Source: Thermoleophilia bacterium SCSIO 60948
GTDB taxonomy: Bacteria; Actinomycetota; Thermoleophilia; Solirubrobacterales; 70-9
Reading direction: 5' to 3'
Assembly (NCBI GenBank): GCA_021496505.1
Contig: CP053031.1
Span: forward strand, 2,224,001 to 2,288,000
Length of the DNA stretch: 64,000 bases
Shown here: positions 1-8,815 of the stretch, piece after piece
Numbering within the stretch: the stretch's first letter is position 1
Layout of the letters: each line of letters opens with the position of its first letter
Translations under genes and position numbers: made by a program
Notes under the pieces: generated by a model
Databases searched by the model: none
What the model saw: only the letters and a program-made list of their open reading frames with translations
Told to the model about the DNA's origin: nothing

Positions 1-1
1 C

Positions 2-97
2 GGCAAGGGCACCGATCGGGTCGACTTCGACCCTGGCGTCGACACGCTCAAGCGCGGGACCTGCGAGAACCGCAACCCGGTTCTGCCGGGGCGCTAG
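2..97 (+). CDS. C-terminal fragment of a secreted GGxGxD-repeat protein (partial)
   Basis: The window opens inside a gene. The 31 visible residues run GKGTDRVDFDPGVDTLKRGTCEN and end at TAG. They match the C-termini of the next two genes, which have the pattern CG-G-D-V-DP-LD-L-SCEN, so this is the third member of a tandem family. The N-terminus lies upstream of the window. The family is described at the next entry. Confidence 0.7.
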   Translation, partial: GKGTDRVDFDPGVDTLKRGTCENRNPVLPGR

Positions 98-148
98 GGA
101 CCGGCCGGATCGCTTGTCCCCTCCGGGGGGCCGTGGTTGGATTGCCGG

Positions 149-796
149 ATGCGGGGGATCACGATTCTCGCGGCGCTGGTGATCGTCGCGACGAGCGCGG
201 GCGTCGCGGTGTCGGGTCCCGTCGCGGCCATCGACTGCTCCGCGGATCCGAACCCCGAGTGCGAGGGAACGCCGAGCCCTGACGTGATCACGGGCGAAGA
301 CGTCGACGACGGTGTCGACGGAGCCGATGACGAGATCGACGCCCTCGGCGGGCGCGATCAGGTCGACGCCCGAAGCGGGGACGACGTCATCCGCGGCGGC
401 GACAGCGGCGACTCGATCCTGGGCGGCGAGGGCGACGACAGGATCCTCGGCGGCGGCGGCGAGGACGTCAAGCTGAGTGGCGGTGGCGGCGACGACGTCG
501 TCCTCGGCGGCGCCACGAACGACGGGATCCTCGACGACCCCGAGGGCGACCTCGAGGGTGGAATCGGCGACAACGTCGTCAAGGGCGGTCGAAACAACGA
601 CGCGATCGACGCCAACGAGAGCGGGCCGGGCGACGTGGAGCGACTCTTCGGCGGCAACCGCCCCGACCAGATCACGGCCGCCGACGGTCAGCGCGACGTG
701 ATCGACTGCGGTAGGGGGACCGACTCGGTCCAGTTCGACCTCGGGATCGACAAGTTGAAGAGCTGCGAGTTCAAGGATCCGGTGTCGGACGGTTGA
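149..796 (+). CDS. Secreted calcium-binding-type GGxGxD repeat protein
   Basis: A 215-residue protein with a signal peptide (residues 1-30, hydrophobic core AALVIVATSAGVAV) followed by acidic Gly/Asp-rich nonapeptides such as GGDSGDSIL, GGEGDDRIL and GGGGDDVVL, typical of RTX/hemolysin-type Ca2+-binding beta-rolls. A Cys pair near the mature N-terminus (DCSADPNPEC) and another at the C-terminus (DCGRG...SCEF) may form disulfides. An in-frame TTG lies 12 bases upstream, but ATG 149 gives a normal signal peptide. The next gene has the same length and layout. The likely role is an exported Ca2+-binding surface or matrix protein; the exact function is unknown. Confidence 0.7.
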   Translation: MRGITILAALVIVATSAGVAVSGPVAAIDCSADPNPECEGTPSPDVITGEDVDDGVDGADDEIDALGGRDQVDARSGDDVIRGGDSGDSILGGEGDDRILGGGGEDVKLSGGGGDDVVLGGATNDGILDDPEGDLEGGIGDNVVKGGRNNDAIDANESGPGDVERLFGGNRPDQITAADGQRDVIDCGRGTDSVQFDLGIDKLKSCEFKDPVSDG

Positions 797-835
797 TCCG
801 CCGGGAAGCGCCAGGACAGACATGGGAGTGGAGAG

Positions 836-1483
836 ATGAAACGTAGGTCGACGCTGCTGATCGTCGCGGCACTTCTCGTGTCGCTGCCCGTCGGGGTCGC
901 GGTCGCGCGAGGGATCGTCAACGCAAAGGACTGCACGGCCAACCCGAAGGCCGTCTGCAAGGGCACCGACGGCCGGGACGACATCACCGGCGAGGACGTC
1001 GCCGACGGCGTCGAGGGGAACCGCGACAAGATCGACGCGCGCAAGGGTGGCGATCTCGTCGACGGCAACAACGGCAAGGACATCGTCCACGGCGACGGCG
1101 GCAACGACAACGTCAACGGCGACGAGGGCAATGACGAGGTCTACGGCGACCGCGGCAACGACTCCGACGTCGAGGGCGACGACGGCGACGACAAGGTCTC
1201 GGGCGGCCCCGGTGACGACGGAGGCAACGAAGGCGGCGAGGGCGAGCTCGAGGGCGGTCTCGGCAGCAACGTCGTCAGAGGCAACGCCGGCGATGACCAC
1301 ATCGACGCCAACGCCAGCGAGCCCGGCGACGTCGAGGAGATCTTCGGCGGCCCCGACGACGACGTCATCTACGCCAACGACGGCGTTCTCGATCGGATCA
1401 ACTGCGGGAAGGGCGACGACCTGGTCGCCGCCGATCCAGTGCTCGACGAGTTGATCAGCTGCGAGAACCTGATCACCCGCTAG
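836..1483 (+). CDS. Secreted calcium-binding-type GGxGxD repeat protein, paralog
   Basis: A 215-residue paralog of the preceding gene, 39 bases downstream, with GGAGAG directly before the ATG. It has a signal peptide (MKRRSTLLIVAALLVSLPVG), the N-terminal block NAKDCTANPKAVCKGTDGRD, repeats such as GGNDNVNGDEGNDEV, and the family C-terminus INCGKGDDLV...SCEN. Identical lengths and conserved Cys positions indicate tandem duplication. RTX-type repeats are known to fold on binding Ca2+ outside the cell; the role here is unknown. The stop is 21 bases from the stop of the convergent regulator gene. Confidence 0.7.
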   Translation: MKRRSTLLIVAALLVSLPVGVAVARGIVNAKDCTANPKAVCKGTDGRDDITGEDVADGVEGNRDKIDARKGGDLVDGNNGKDIVHGDGGNDNVNGDEGNDEVYGDRGNDSDVEGDDGDDKVSGGPGDDGGNEGGEGELEGGLGSNVVRGNAGDDHIDANASEPGDVEEIFGGPDDDVIYANDGVLDRINCGKGDDLVAADPVLDELISCENLITR

Positions 1484-1504
1484 CGGCGATCCTCCCGGCT
1501 TCGC

Positions 1505-2353
1505 TTAGGGCGTCGGCGTCGCCGAGCCGATCGCCTGCGAACCGACGACCGAGAGCAGCCTGAGCTTGTCGTGGTCCTCGGTGCCGGGGGTCGCGGTGTA
1601 GACGAGCAGCGACTGGCCGTCGTCCTCTGAGACGAGCGCCTGGCAGTCGAGCTCGATCCGCCCGACGCTCGGGTGGATCAGCCGCTTGCGATGCGAGGCG
1701 CGCATCATCACCTCGTGCTCGCTCCAGATCCGCGCGAACTCCTCGCTGTCTGCGCGTAGCCGCTCGAGGAGCTCCTCGACCTCGGGGTCGTCGGGGTACC
1801 GGGAGGCCAGCATCCGCCCGCCGGCGACGAAGCCGCGGGTCATCGGCTCGCGGTCCTCGGGCGCATAGCGCTCGCGCTCGGCGGGGTCGCAGAACCAGCG
1901 ATAGACGTGGTAGCGGTGCGGTCCGGTGAACCGCATCTGGTCGCCGAGCAGCGCGAGCGCGAACTCGTTCTGCGCCAGGGTCTCGGTGAGCGCGGAGAGG
2001 ACCTGCGCCGGGGTGTCGAGGCGATCGAGCACCCGTAGGAGCGCCGGATTGACGAGATCGGTGCGCCGCGAGCGGCTCGGCGGATAGCCGGCGAGCACGA
2101 GCAGGTGGTTGCGCTCGTCGTGGGTCAGGCGAAGCGCGCGGGCGAGCGAGCGGATCATCTGCTCGGAGGGGTTCGGCCCGCGGCCCTGCTCGAGCCGGCT
2201 GAGGTAGTCCGTCGACATGTGGGCCAGCGAGGCGACCTCCTCGCGGCGCAGGCCCGGGGCGCGGCGGCGCGGGCCGGGCGCCATCCCGACGTCCTCGGGG
2301 CCGAGCGCCTCGCGGCGGCGGCGCAGGAAGTCGGCGAGTTGGGCACGGTCCAT
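1505..2353 (-). CDS. XRE-family regulator with MmyB-like ligand-binding domain
   Basis: A 282-residue transcription factor. Residues about 1-70 form a Cro/C1-type helix-turn-helix ([20 protein letters not shown]), and residues about 105-275 match the PAS-like MmyB ligand-binding domain ([38 protein letters not shown]). In actinobacteria such regulators often sit beside and divergent from an SDR gene and repress it until a small ligand binds; that arrangement is present here, with a perfect inverted repeat between the genes. The start is ATG at 2353. Longer upstream reading in this frame is antisense to the SDR and was discarded. Confidence 0.88.
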   Translation of the reverse strand: MDRAQLADFLRRRREALGPEDVGMAPGPRRRAPGLRREEVASLAHMSTDYLSRLEQGRGPNPSEQMIRSLARALRLTHDERNHLLVLAGYPPSRSRRTDLVNPALLRVLDRLDTPAQVLSALTETLAQNEFALALLGDQMRFTGPHRYHVYRWFCDPAERERYAPEDREPMTRGFVAGGRMLASRYPDDPEVEELLERLRADSEEFARIWSEHEVMMRASHRKRLIHPSVGRIELDCQALVSEDDGQSLLVYTATPGTEDHDKLRLLSVVGSQAIGSATPTP

Positions 2354-2385
2354 CGGCCGGACGAGTATCGGCGATCGCTGCGCGG

Positions 2386-2414
2386 CTATCCAGGGACCGA
2401 CGATCCCTGGATAG
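2386..2414. promoter_or_regulatory. Candidate operator between XRE regulator and SDR
   Basis: Perfect 11-bp inverted repeat CTATCCAGGGA (2386-2396) / TCCCTGGATAG (2404-2414) with a 7-base spacer, in the 132-bp gap between divergent genes. A further partial half-site, CCCTGGAA, follows at about 2420-2427. Position and symmetry fit the binding site of the adjacent regulator, controlling both genes. Confidence 0.55.
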
Positions 2415-2485
2415 GCCAACCCTGGAACCGGCGGGGGCCTCGCGCAACGGTGTCTCCACCCCACCCCGCGATCCCCGGAGGCACC

Positions 2486-3466
2486 GTGGCCCGTTCGAAG
2501 CACGACATCGACATCCCCGACCTGAGCGAGAAACTCGCCCTCGTCACCGGAGCGAGCGACGGCCTCGGCCTCGAGATCGCCCGGCGGCTCGCCGGAGCCG
2601 GCGCCGAGGTCCTGATGCCGGTGCGAAACCAGCGCAAGGGAGCGACGGCGGCAGAGCGGATCCGCGAGTCGGTCCCCGGGGCCCGGCTGAGCGTCCGCGA
2701 GCTCGATCTCTCCTCGCTCGAGTCGGTTCGGCGACTGACCGGCGAGCTGACCGCCGAAGGTCGCCCGATCGACATCCTGATCAACAACGCCGGGGTGATG
2801 ACGCCGCCGGAGCGGCGCGAGACGGTCGACGGCTTCGAGCTCCAGTTCGCGACGAACCACCTCGGCCACTTCGCGCTGGTGGCCGGTCTGACGCCGCTGC
2901 TCGGCGAGGCCGGCGCGCGGGTCACGACGCAGTCGAGCATCGCGACGCGCGGCGGCGAGGTGAACTTCGACGACCTGCAGTGGGAGCGCTCGTACGACAA
3001 GGACAAGGCCTACGCGAGCTCGAAGATCGCCGTCTCGCTGTTCGGGCTCGAGCTCGACCGCCGCAGTCGGGCGAACGGCTGGGGGATCACGAGCAACCTC
3101 TCCCATCCCGGGATCACGGCGACGAACCTGCTCGCATCACACCCCGAGATGGGCAGGCCCGACGACACGATGGCGGTCCGCGTCATCCGCGCGCTGGCGC
3201 GCTCGCCGCTCCCGCTGGCGCAAAGCGTTCCCGAGGGCGCGCTCCCCGCGCTCGCGGCGGCGACCGGCCGCGCAGCCGAAGGCGGCGAGATGTACGGACC
3301 GAAGGGACCGATGAACCTCGCCGGCGCGCCGGCGCCTCAGCGGCCCTACGCGCCGGTGGCCGACGTCGAGGCCGCGAGGCGCGTCTGGGAGCTCTCGGAG
3401 AGGCTGAGCGGAATCTCGTTCGCGGATCCGACGACCGCACCGCGGCCAGCCGAATCCCGCACCTAG
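2486..3466 (+). CDS. Short-chain dehydrogenase/reductase
   Basis: A 326-residue classical SDR oxidoreductase. The NAD(P)-binding motif TGASDGLG is at residues 21-28, NNAG at 100-103, catalytic Ser near 150 and Y176-xxx-K180 (YASSK). The C-terminal region ([10 protein letters not shown]) resembles the retinol dehydrogenase/DHRS-like branch; the substrate cannot be read from sequence. GTG 2486 is chosen because GGAGG lies 4-5 bases before it and the protein then starts at the usual SDR distance from the nucleotide-binding motif. It is probably controlled by the divergent XRE/MmyB-like regulator. Confidence 0.88.
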   Translation: MARSKHDIDIPDLSEKLALVTGASDGLGLEIARRLAGAGAEVLMPVRNQRKGATAAERIRESVPGARLSVRELDLSSLESVRRLTGELTAEGRPIDILINNAGVMTPPERRETVDGFELQFATNHLGHFALVAGLTPLLGEAGARVTTQSSIATRGGEVNFDDLQWERSYDKDKAYASSKIAVSLFGLELDRRSRANGWGITSNLSHPGITATNLLASHPEMGRPDDTMAVRVIRALARSPLPLAQSVPEGALPALAAATGRAAEGGEMYGPKGPMNLAGAPAPQRPYAPVADVEAARRVWELSERLSGISFADPTTAPRPAESRT

Positions 3467-3517
3467 CGGAATTTGAGCCTCCCCCTAAACAAGAGATAAG
3501 CAAGACTGCCGCGTCTC

Positions 3518-4918
3518 ATGGAGGCGCGCACCGAAGCTCAGAGCCCGCAGGGAGACGGTCTGAAGGGCCGGCTCGACCGCTACTTCAGCGTCTCCGAGCG
3601 CGGATCGACGCTGCCGACGGAGGTCCGCGCCGGCGTCGCGACGTTCCTGACGATGGCCTACATCCTGTTCGTCAACCCGCAGATCCTCGGCGGAGTGACG
3701 GCGTCGGACGGCGTCACGCTCGACTTCGCCCAGGTCCTGACGGTGACCGCGCTCGTCGCTGGGATCGCGACGATCGCGATGGGCGTGATCGGCCGCTATC
3801 CGTTCGCGATCGCCGCCGGGCTCGGGTTGAACGCGTTCGTCGCCTTCTCGCTCGTCGGCACGAGCCAGCTCACCTGGCCCGACGCGATGGGCGTGATCGT
3901 CGCCGAGGGCCTGATCCTCACCGTCCTCGTGCTGGTCGGCTTTCGCGAGGCCGTCATCCACTCGATCCCGAGCCAGCTCAAGCTCGCGATCGCGATCGGC
4001 ATCGGGCTCTTCCTCGCGGTGATCGGGCTGACCGAGGCCGGGATCGTCGTCGCCGGCGAGGGCACCGTCGTCGCGATCGCACCGGCGCTCGACACCTGGC
4101 AGATCGGCGTCTTCGTCGTCGGGCTGCTCGGTACCTACGCGCTGCTGACGCGGAGGGTCAAGGGGGCGCTGCTGATCGGGATCGTCGCGACGACCGTGCT
4201 TGCGATCGTCCTCAACGAGATCAAGGACGGCGCGCTGTGGCAGGACGGGATCGCCGCGATCCCCTCTCAGGTCTTCGCGACCCCGGACTTCGCCCTCGTC
4301 GGCGACTTCTCGTTCAACTTCGTCGAGGCGCTCGGGATCGGCTCGGCGATCGCGGTCGTGATCGCGGTGCTGCTCTCGGACTTCTTCGACACCGCCGGGA
4401 CCGTGCTCGGTGTCGGCCGCCGGGCCGGGCTCGTCGAGCCAGACGGCAAGCTGCCCGGGATGCGACGCGTGCTGCTCGTCGACTCGCTCGCGGCGGCCGG
4501 CGGCGGCGCGGCGTCGGCGTCGTCGAACACGACCTTCATCGAGAGCGCCGCGGGGGTGAGCGAGGGCGGGCGGACCGGGCTGGCTTCGGTCGTCACCGGC
4601 CTGCTCTTCCTGCTCTGCCTGTTCATCTCGCCGCTTGCCGGGGTGATCCCGCCCGAGGCGACCGCGCCCGTGCTCGTGATCGTCGGCGCGCTGATGTTCG
4701 AGCTGATCCGCGACGTCGACTGGTCGGAGCCCGGGATCGGCCTGCCGGTGCTGCTGACGATCGTCGTCATGCCGCTGACGTTCTCGATCACCAACGGCGT
4801 CGGCGCCGGGTTCGTCTCCTACACCGCGCTCGCGCTGCTCGGCGGCCGCCGGGTCCACCCGCTGATGGCCCTGTTCGCGGCGATCTTCGTCTGGTACTTC
4901 GTGCGCGGGACGATCTAG
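3518..4918 (+). CDS. NCS2-family (AzgA-like) purine/nucleobase permease
   Basis: A 466-residue polytopic membrane protein. Landmarks of the AzgA/GhxP branch of nucleobase:cation symporters are present: AGVATFLTMAYILFVNP near residue 40, GLGLNAFVAFS, DFFDTAGTVLGVG, and NTTFIESAAGVSEGGRTG, the substrate-site region with the conserved acidic residue. It should import hypoxanthine, guanine or adenine with H+. The last 4 bases overlap the convergent gene's stop. An adenine deaminase 6 kb away could use the imported base, but the two are not in one operon. Confidence 0.88.
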   Translation: MEARTEAQSPQGDGLKGRLDRYFSVSERGSTLPTEVRAGVATFLTMAYILFVNPQILGGVTASDGVTLDFAQVLTVTALVAGIATIAMGVIGRYPFAIAAGLGLNAFVAFSLVGTSQLTWPDAMGVIVAEGLILTVLVLVGFREAVIHSIPSQLKLAIAIGIGLFLAVIGLTEAGIVVAGEGTVVAIAPALDTWQIGVFVVGLLGTYALLTRRVKGALLIGIVATTVLAIVLNEIKDGALWQDGIAAIPSQVFATPDFALVGDFSFNFVEALGIGSAIAVVIAVLLSDFFDTAGTVLGVGRRAGLVEPDGKLPGMRRVLLVDSLAAAGGGAASASSNTTFIESAAGVSEGGRTGLASVVTGLLFLLCLFISPLAGVIPPEATAPVLVIVGALMFELIRDVDWSEPGIGLPVLLTIVVMPLTFSITNGVGAGFVSYTALALLGGRRVHPLMALFAAIFVWYFVRGTI

Positions 4919-5502
4919 GGCGTCTGCGGGGCCTTCGCGGTCCCGTCGGCCGTCCGCTGCTCGACCCGGTTTCGCCACGCGAACGAGCCGAGCGCGGCGC
5001 CCCCGACGAGGATCGCCATCGCGAAGAAGAGCACCGAGTCACCGGCCGCCGGCTTGGTCACCATCGCCACGACGACGACGTAGAGGATCGCCAGCTCGAC
5101 CCGCCCGACGAGCTTCATGTTCGAGAGCCGGCGACGCACCTCGGGATCGTGCAGACCATGGCGCTCGATCGCCGCGTCCAGCCGCTTGCCCTCAGGCATG
5201 AAGTAGCCCATCCCGATCGCGAAGCTCGTCGCGAAGCCGGCGAGCCCGATGATGATCCACGCCTGGCCGAAATCCCACGAGCCCTCGATCGCGGCCAGCG
5301 CTCCGAAGATGAGCGTGCCCATCGAGGCCGGGATGAAGAGCCGCGGAGCCAGCCAGTCCTGGTCGGCGATCAGGCGCGCGTCCCCGTCCGGGTCGCCGTC
5401 GAGATCGGTGCGGATCTCGAGCGCGAAGAACATCGTCGCGGCGCCGACCCAGATGATCGCGGAGATCACGTGGAGGAGTAGGAAGATCTCGTACGTGGCC
5501 AT
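4915..5502 (-). CDS. Integral membrane protein, DUF2269-like
   Basis: A 195-residue membrane protein with about four or five helices. The first helix carries His (FLLLHVISAIIWVGAATMFFALEIR), as in DUF2269/CopD-like proteins where helix histidines are conserved. A charged loop (DLDGDPDGDARLIADQDW) follows, then GTLIFGALAAIEG, FATSFAIGMGYF and YVVVVAMVTKP. No enzymatic motif is visible. It is transcribed convergently with the permease, their stop codons overlapping by 4 bases. The family assignment is tentative and the function unknown. Confidence 0.65.
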   Translation of the reverse strand: MATYEIFLLLHVISAIIWVGAATMFFALEIRTDLDGDPDGDARLIADQDWLAPRLFIPASMGTLIFGALAAIEGSWDFGQAWIIIGLAGFATSFAIGMGYFMPEGKRLDAAIERHGLHDPEVRRRLSNMKLVGRVELAILYVVVVAMVTKPAAGDSVLFFAMAILVGGAALGSFAWRNRVEQRTADGTAKAPQTP

Positions 5503-5622
5503 GGCGCGAACGTAGAACCGGCCACGGCAGCGGGCAAGTGATTCTGCGGACGGCCCGCAACCGCGGCCTCCTCGGGCCGGCCGGCCTTCGTCACCGGTGG
5601 GAGTTGGGCATGCTGAGCCGCG

Positions 5623-6273
5623 ATGGACGATCCGTTCGGCCTCGACCAGACGCTGCTCCTCGTGCTCAACCTCACGGGCACGTTCGTGTTCGCGATCTCC
5701 GGCGGGCTCGCCGCGGTCAAAGCCAGGCTCGACCTCTTCGGCGTCATCGTGCTCGCGAACGTCGTCGGTATGGCCGGCGGGATCATCCGCGACCTGCTGA
5801 TCGGAGTGCCGCCGGAAACGTTCGGCGACTGGCGCTTCCTGGCGACCGCGACCGCCGCCGGCGTCGTCTGCTTCTACGCCCGGCCGTTGCTCGACCGGCT
5901 CGAGCGACCCGTGCTGACCTTCGACGCGATCGGGCTCTCGCTCTTCTGCGTGACCGGCGCGACGAAGGCGCTCGACCTCGGGCTCGGGCCAGCCCAGGCG
6001 ATCGCGCTCGGCACGATCACAGGCATCGGCGGCGGCATCCTGCGCGACATCCTGCTGCGCAACGTCCCCGTGGTGCTGCGCCAGGAGCTCTACGCGGTCC
6101 CGGCTCTCCTCGGCGCGGCGATCGTCGTGGTCGGCGACGAGATCGGCGCCTCAGGCGTCTTGTTCGCGTTCCTCGGGGCCGGCGTGTGCCTGACCGTGCG
6201 ACTGCTCGCGTTGCAATACGGGCTCCACATGCCCGTCGCGCCGAGCGAGCGCGACCGGTCCGAGGAAGAGTGA
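5623..6273 (+). CDS. TRIC-type cation channel family protein (UPF0126/YicG-like)
   Basis: A 216-residue membrane protein made of two homologous halves, each with a glycine-rich kinked helix followed by Arg-Asp: GMAGGIIRDLLIGVPP in the first half and GIGGGILRDILLRNVP in the second. This duplicated GGxxRD signature defines the prokaryotic TRIC/UPF0126 family of homotrimeric monovalent-cation channels. The end is soluble and acidic (PSERDRSEEE). The next gene begins at or just after the stop, so the two are probably cotranscribed. Confidence 0.85.
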   Translation: MDDPFGLDQTLLLVLNLTGTFVFAISGGLAAVKARLDLFGVIVLANVVGMAGGIIRDLLIGVPPETFGDWRFLATATAAGVVCFYARPLLDRLERPVLTFDAIGLSLFCVTGATKALDLGLGPAQAIALGTITGIGGGILRDILLRNVPVVLRQELYAVPALLGAAIVVVGDEIGASGVLFAFLGAGVCLTVRLLALQYGLHMPVAPSERDRSEEE

Positions 6274-6293
6274 ACCCGGATAGCTTCGCCGGC

Positions 6294-7217
6294 ATGGACC
6301 TGCGACGGCGCGTCACCTCGCGCGATGGCGAGTTCCTCCTCTTCGCGCTGACCCCGCCGAAGCTGTCGACCACCCCCGAGGAGGCCCGGGCTATTGCTGA
6401 GAGGACCGTCGCCAGGCTCGAGCCGCTCGACCTCGACGGCCTGGTCCTCTACGACATCGACGACGAGGCGGACCGCAATCCCGCCGAGCGGCCATTCCCG
6501 TTCCTGCCCACGATGGACCCGCAGGATTACGTGGAGCGACACCTCACGGACTGGCGGACGCCGGTCATCGTCTACCGCGCGACCGCGAAGTACACCGAGG
6601 GCGAGCTCCGCGACTGGATCGTCTCCCAGGACCCCGGGCGACGGATGGCCGTGTTCGTCGGCGCCCCGTCATGCGAGCGGCGCGTCGCGACCACGCTTCG
6701 CAGAGCGCAGCAACTCCGCGCCGAGACTTCGCCCGACCTCCTCCTCGGCGCCGTCGCCATACCCGAGCGCCACACCCTCAAGGGCGACGAGCACCACAGG
6801 CTGATCGCCAAGCAGGAGGCCGGTTGCTCGTTCTTCGTCACCCAGGTCGTCTACGACGTGAACGCCGCCAAGAACCTGGTCTCCGACTACGCATACGCGT
6901 GCCGTGACCGCGGCGTCGATCCGGTCCCGATCGTGTTCACGTTCTCGGTCTGCGGATCGATGAAGACGCTCGAGTTCCTGCGCTGGCTCGGGGTCGCGGT
7001 TCCGCGCTGGATCGAGAACGACCTGCGCCACGCCGACGACACCCTCGACGCGTCGCTCGAGCACGCCGAGCTGACCGCCATCGAGCTGATCTCCTTCTGC
7101 CGGCGGCTCGGCGTCCCGTTCGGCATCAATGTCGAGTCGGTCTCGATCCGCCGTGTAGAGATCGAGGCGAGCGTGCGGTTGGCGGAGCGAGTGCGCCGGG
7201 AGCTCGAGCGAGACTAG
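6294..7217 (+). CDS. Methylenetetrahydrofolate reductase-like protein
   Basis: A 307-residue TIM-barrel protein of the MTHFR/FAD-linked reductase superfamily: FALTPPK near the start, LVLYDIDDEADRNP, GAVAIPERH, the family-typical KQEAGCSFFVTQVVYD, then PIVFTFSVCGSMKTLEFLRWLGVAVPRWI. It diverges from canonical MetF, so the exact reaction in one-carbon metabolism is uncertain. An alternative GTG at 6270 overlaps the previous stop (GTGA) with GAGGAA close by and would add 8 residues; ATG 6294 fits the family start better but has a weak ribosome site. Confidence 0.75.
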   Translation: MDLRRRVTSRDGEFLLFALTPPKLSTTPEEARAIAERTVARLEPLDLDGLVLYDIDDEADRNPAERPFPFLPTMDPQDYVERHLTDWRTPVIVYRATAKYTEGELRDWIVSQDPGRRMAVFVGAPSCERRVATTLRRAQQLRAETSPDLLLGAVAIPERHTLKGDEHHRLIAKQEAGCSFFVTQVVYDVNAAKNLVSDYAYACRDRGVDPVPIVFTFSVCGSMKTLEFLRWLGVAVPRWIENDLRHADDTLDASLEHAELTAIELISFCRRLGVPFGINVESVSIRRVEIEASVRLAERVRRELERD

Positions 7218-7243
7218 GCAGCCCTGGCCCACTCGTGGGGCGG

Positions 7244-7645
7244 CTACTCAGCCCACCAGTCGCGCTCACCGGTGACGTCGCCGCGCGGATCGTCGCCGAG
7301 GTTGGGCGCGCCGAAGACGAGGATCTCCATGCCGTCGGGCCCGGCCTCGTACCCGCGCCACGTGCCCGGCGGGACGCGCACGACGTCCCACTCGGCCAGC
7401 TCGATCACCTCGTCATTCAGTGCCATCCGCCCGCCGCCGCGCACGACGACGTAGACCTCCTCCTGGCGCTCGTGGACGTGGCCGTAGGGGAAGCGGTAGT
7501 TCGGCGGGATCCGCTGGTGGGAGAGCCCGGACTGCTCGAGGCCGAGCGGCTTGGTGGCGAGGTGGAACTCGAGGTCGTCGGCGCCGTCGAAGTTCGAGCC
7601 GACGTCGGGGATGTCGCGCTTGAGGTTGTGGTGGGTGAAGGGCAT
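7244..7645 (-). CDS. Cupin-domain protein
   Basis: A 133-residue single-domain cupin. The first metal motif appears as YGHVHERQEEVYVVVRGGG (H-x-H...E) and the second region as WDVVRVPPGTWRGYEAGPDG, followed by MEILVFGAP. Such small cupins bind a divalent metal and act as isomerases, dioxygenases or sensors; the substrate is not evident. It lies convergent with the MTHFR-like gene and 34 bases from the toxin gene, on the same strand as the latter. Confidence 0.8.
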   Translation of the reverse strand: MPFTHHNLKRDIPDVGSNFDGADDLEFHLATKPLGLEQSGLSHQRIPPNYRFPYGHVHERQEEVYVVVRGGGRMALNDEVIELAEWDVVRVPPGTWRGYEAGPDGMEILVFGAPNLGDDPRGDVTGERDWWAE

Positions 7646-7679
7646 CTCCCGCGACCATACGCCCGGACGGGGACCGGGA

Positions 7680-8123
7680 CTACTCGGGCGAGTCCCCGCC
7701 GGGAGCGGCGACCGCTAGTCCCGTCTCCCTGGCGGCCGCGGCGAGGCGCCGGTCGTAAGTGAGGAACTCGTCTGCTTCGACGACGATCGCGCTCGCAAGG
7801 TGCACGGCGTCGAGGGTTCTGACCGACCGCGAGCTCAGCTCGACGGCCTGGCGCAGTACCCGCTCTGAGACCTCGAGCCGCATGCAGGCCGCTAACAGCG
7901 CCGCGGTGTCGTCGGCGATCTCCGGCGCCGCACTCGCGATACGGGTGGCGCGAGTCACCTCGACGACTGCGATGCGACTGGTCACAAGCGGCGTGTCCGA
8001 CCCGAGATGACGCGCAAGGTCGCCGCTCTCGGGTTCGTCGATCACGAGCTTGACCAGCGCGGAGGAGTCCGCGTAGACGATCCGCCGCTCAGCGCTCAGC
8101 GCGGTCGTCCTCGATCGCTTCAC
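7680..8123 (-). CDS. PIN-domain toxin, VapC-like
   Basis: A 147-residue PIN-domain ribonuclease: the first acidic residue is in YADSSALVKLV, the central Glu in VVEVTRA, and the C-terminal Asp in TLDAVHLASA, with a final acidic YDRRLAAAA segment. VapC toxins cleave RNA with Mg2+ and are held inactive by the cognate antitoxin. The GTG start at 8123 lies 35 bases inside the antitoxin gene, the usual antitoxin-toxin order with translational coupling. Confidence 0.85.
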   Translation of the reverse strand: MKRSRTTALSAERRIVYADSSALVKLVIDEPESGDLARHLGSDTPLVTSRIAVVEVTRATRIASAAPEIADDTAALLAACMRLEVSERVLRQAVELSSRSVRTLDAVHLASAIVVEADEFLTYDRRLAAAARETGLAVAAPGGDSPE

Positions 8124-8364
8124 TCGCGCTCATCGCGCCGGTCACCGGGTGTCGGCGAGGCGGCCACTCGATCGGATCGGCCGGAGCGAGCTCTCCGGAG
8201 GCGAGCAAACGCTCGAGGCTGTCGGTGGCCACGGGCGAGAGGACCGCGACAGGCTTGCCGTGATGGGTCACCTCGATCGTCTCCCCGAGCTGGACGCGGC
8301 GAAGCGTCGCGGTGAGGCTGTCTCGTAGTTGACGGATACCCATCCTTGTGGCCACAGTGACCAT
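8089..8364 (-). CDS. Phd/YefM-type antitoxin
   Basis: A 91-residue antitoxin. The N-terminal Phd/YefM DNA-binding fold is recognisable as GIRQLRDSLTATLRRVQLGETIEVTHHGKPVAVL; the C-terminal 45 residues (ADPIEWPPRRHPV...EAIEDDRAER) are the flexible toxin-binding tail. It should neutralise the overlapping PIN toxin and autorepress the operon. ATG 8364 is used; an internal ATG at 8343 with AAGG just before it is an alternative 7 residues shorter. Confidence 0.82.
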   Translation of the reverse strand: MVTVATRMGIRQLRDSLTATLRRVQLGETIEVTHHGKPVAVLSPVATDSLERLLASGELAPADPIEWPPRRHPVTGAMSASEAIEDDRAER

Positions 8365-8368
8365 AAGA

Positions 8369-8692
8369 CTACCGCCCGGAAGCCTCTCGCGCACGCGCCA
8401 GGCGGGCCGCCTCTCGGAGGTCCGAGACGACCCGATCCTGGACGGCGGCGATCAGTGCAGTCGCCTCGCGCACGGTCCTCTCACCGGCTGCCGCGACTGC
8501 CGGAACGCTCGAGCCCGCCACCATCTCGAGTAGGACCATCCCGTTCTCCTCGCCGGGATACGCGTCCTCGGGGAGGTCCTCGATCAGCGAGGCGATCATG
8601 TCCGTGAGGACGAGCCCGGTTCGAATCAACTGATCGGTGAGCTCTCGCGCGAGTGTCAGGTCGGGAGGTTGGTGCGGGATCGGCTGGCGCAT
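8369..8692 (-). CDS. Hypothetical helical protein
   Basis: A 107-residue protein, not recognised. It is largely helical (LTLARELTDQLIRTGLVLTDMIASLIEDLPEDAYPGEENG; GERTVREATALIAAVQDRVVSDLREAARLAR). The start at ATG 8692 is favoured over longer in-frame reading, which would overlap the divergent gene's leader. The stop lies 4 bases upstream of the antitoxin start, so it may belong to the same transcript. A small hairpin (AGCCCGG 8693-8699 / CCGGGCT 8706-8712) sits immediately before its start. Confidence 0.6.
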   Translation of the reverse strand: MRQPIPHQPPDLTLARELTDQLIRTGLVLTDMIASLIEDLPEDAYPGEENGMVLLEMVAGSSVPAVAAAGERTVREATALIAAVQDRVVSDLREAARLARAREASGR

Positions 8693-8815
8693 AGCCCGGA
8701 AAGCTCCGGGCTTCTTCGGTCTCGCCCCCGCGGGCAGATCGAGCCCGCCTCGGCTGCCTTTGGTCGAGGGCAACGCGGCGGCCCCCGGGACCGTCAGCGT
8801 GTATTCCTGCTCACG

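Noticed and set aside
3485-4978. 497-codon minus-strand frame opposite the nucleobase permease
   Set aside because: Composition is Arg/Asp/Glu-rich with no domain, and it fully overlaps a clear transporter.
8693-8712. AGCCCGG/CCGGGCT hairpin as a terminator
   Set aside because: It lies at the start side of both divergent genes, not after a stop, and has no T-run.
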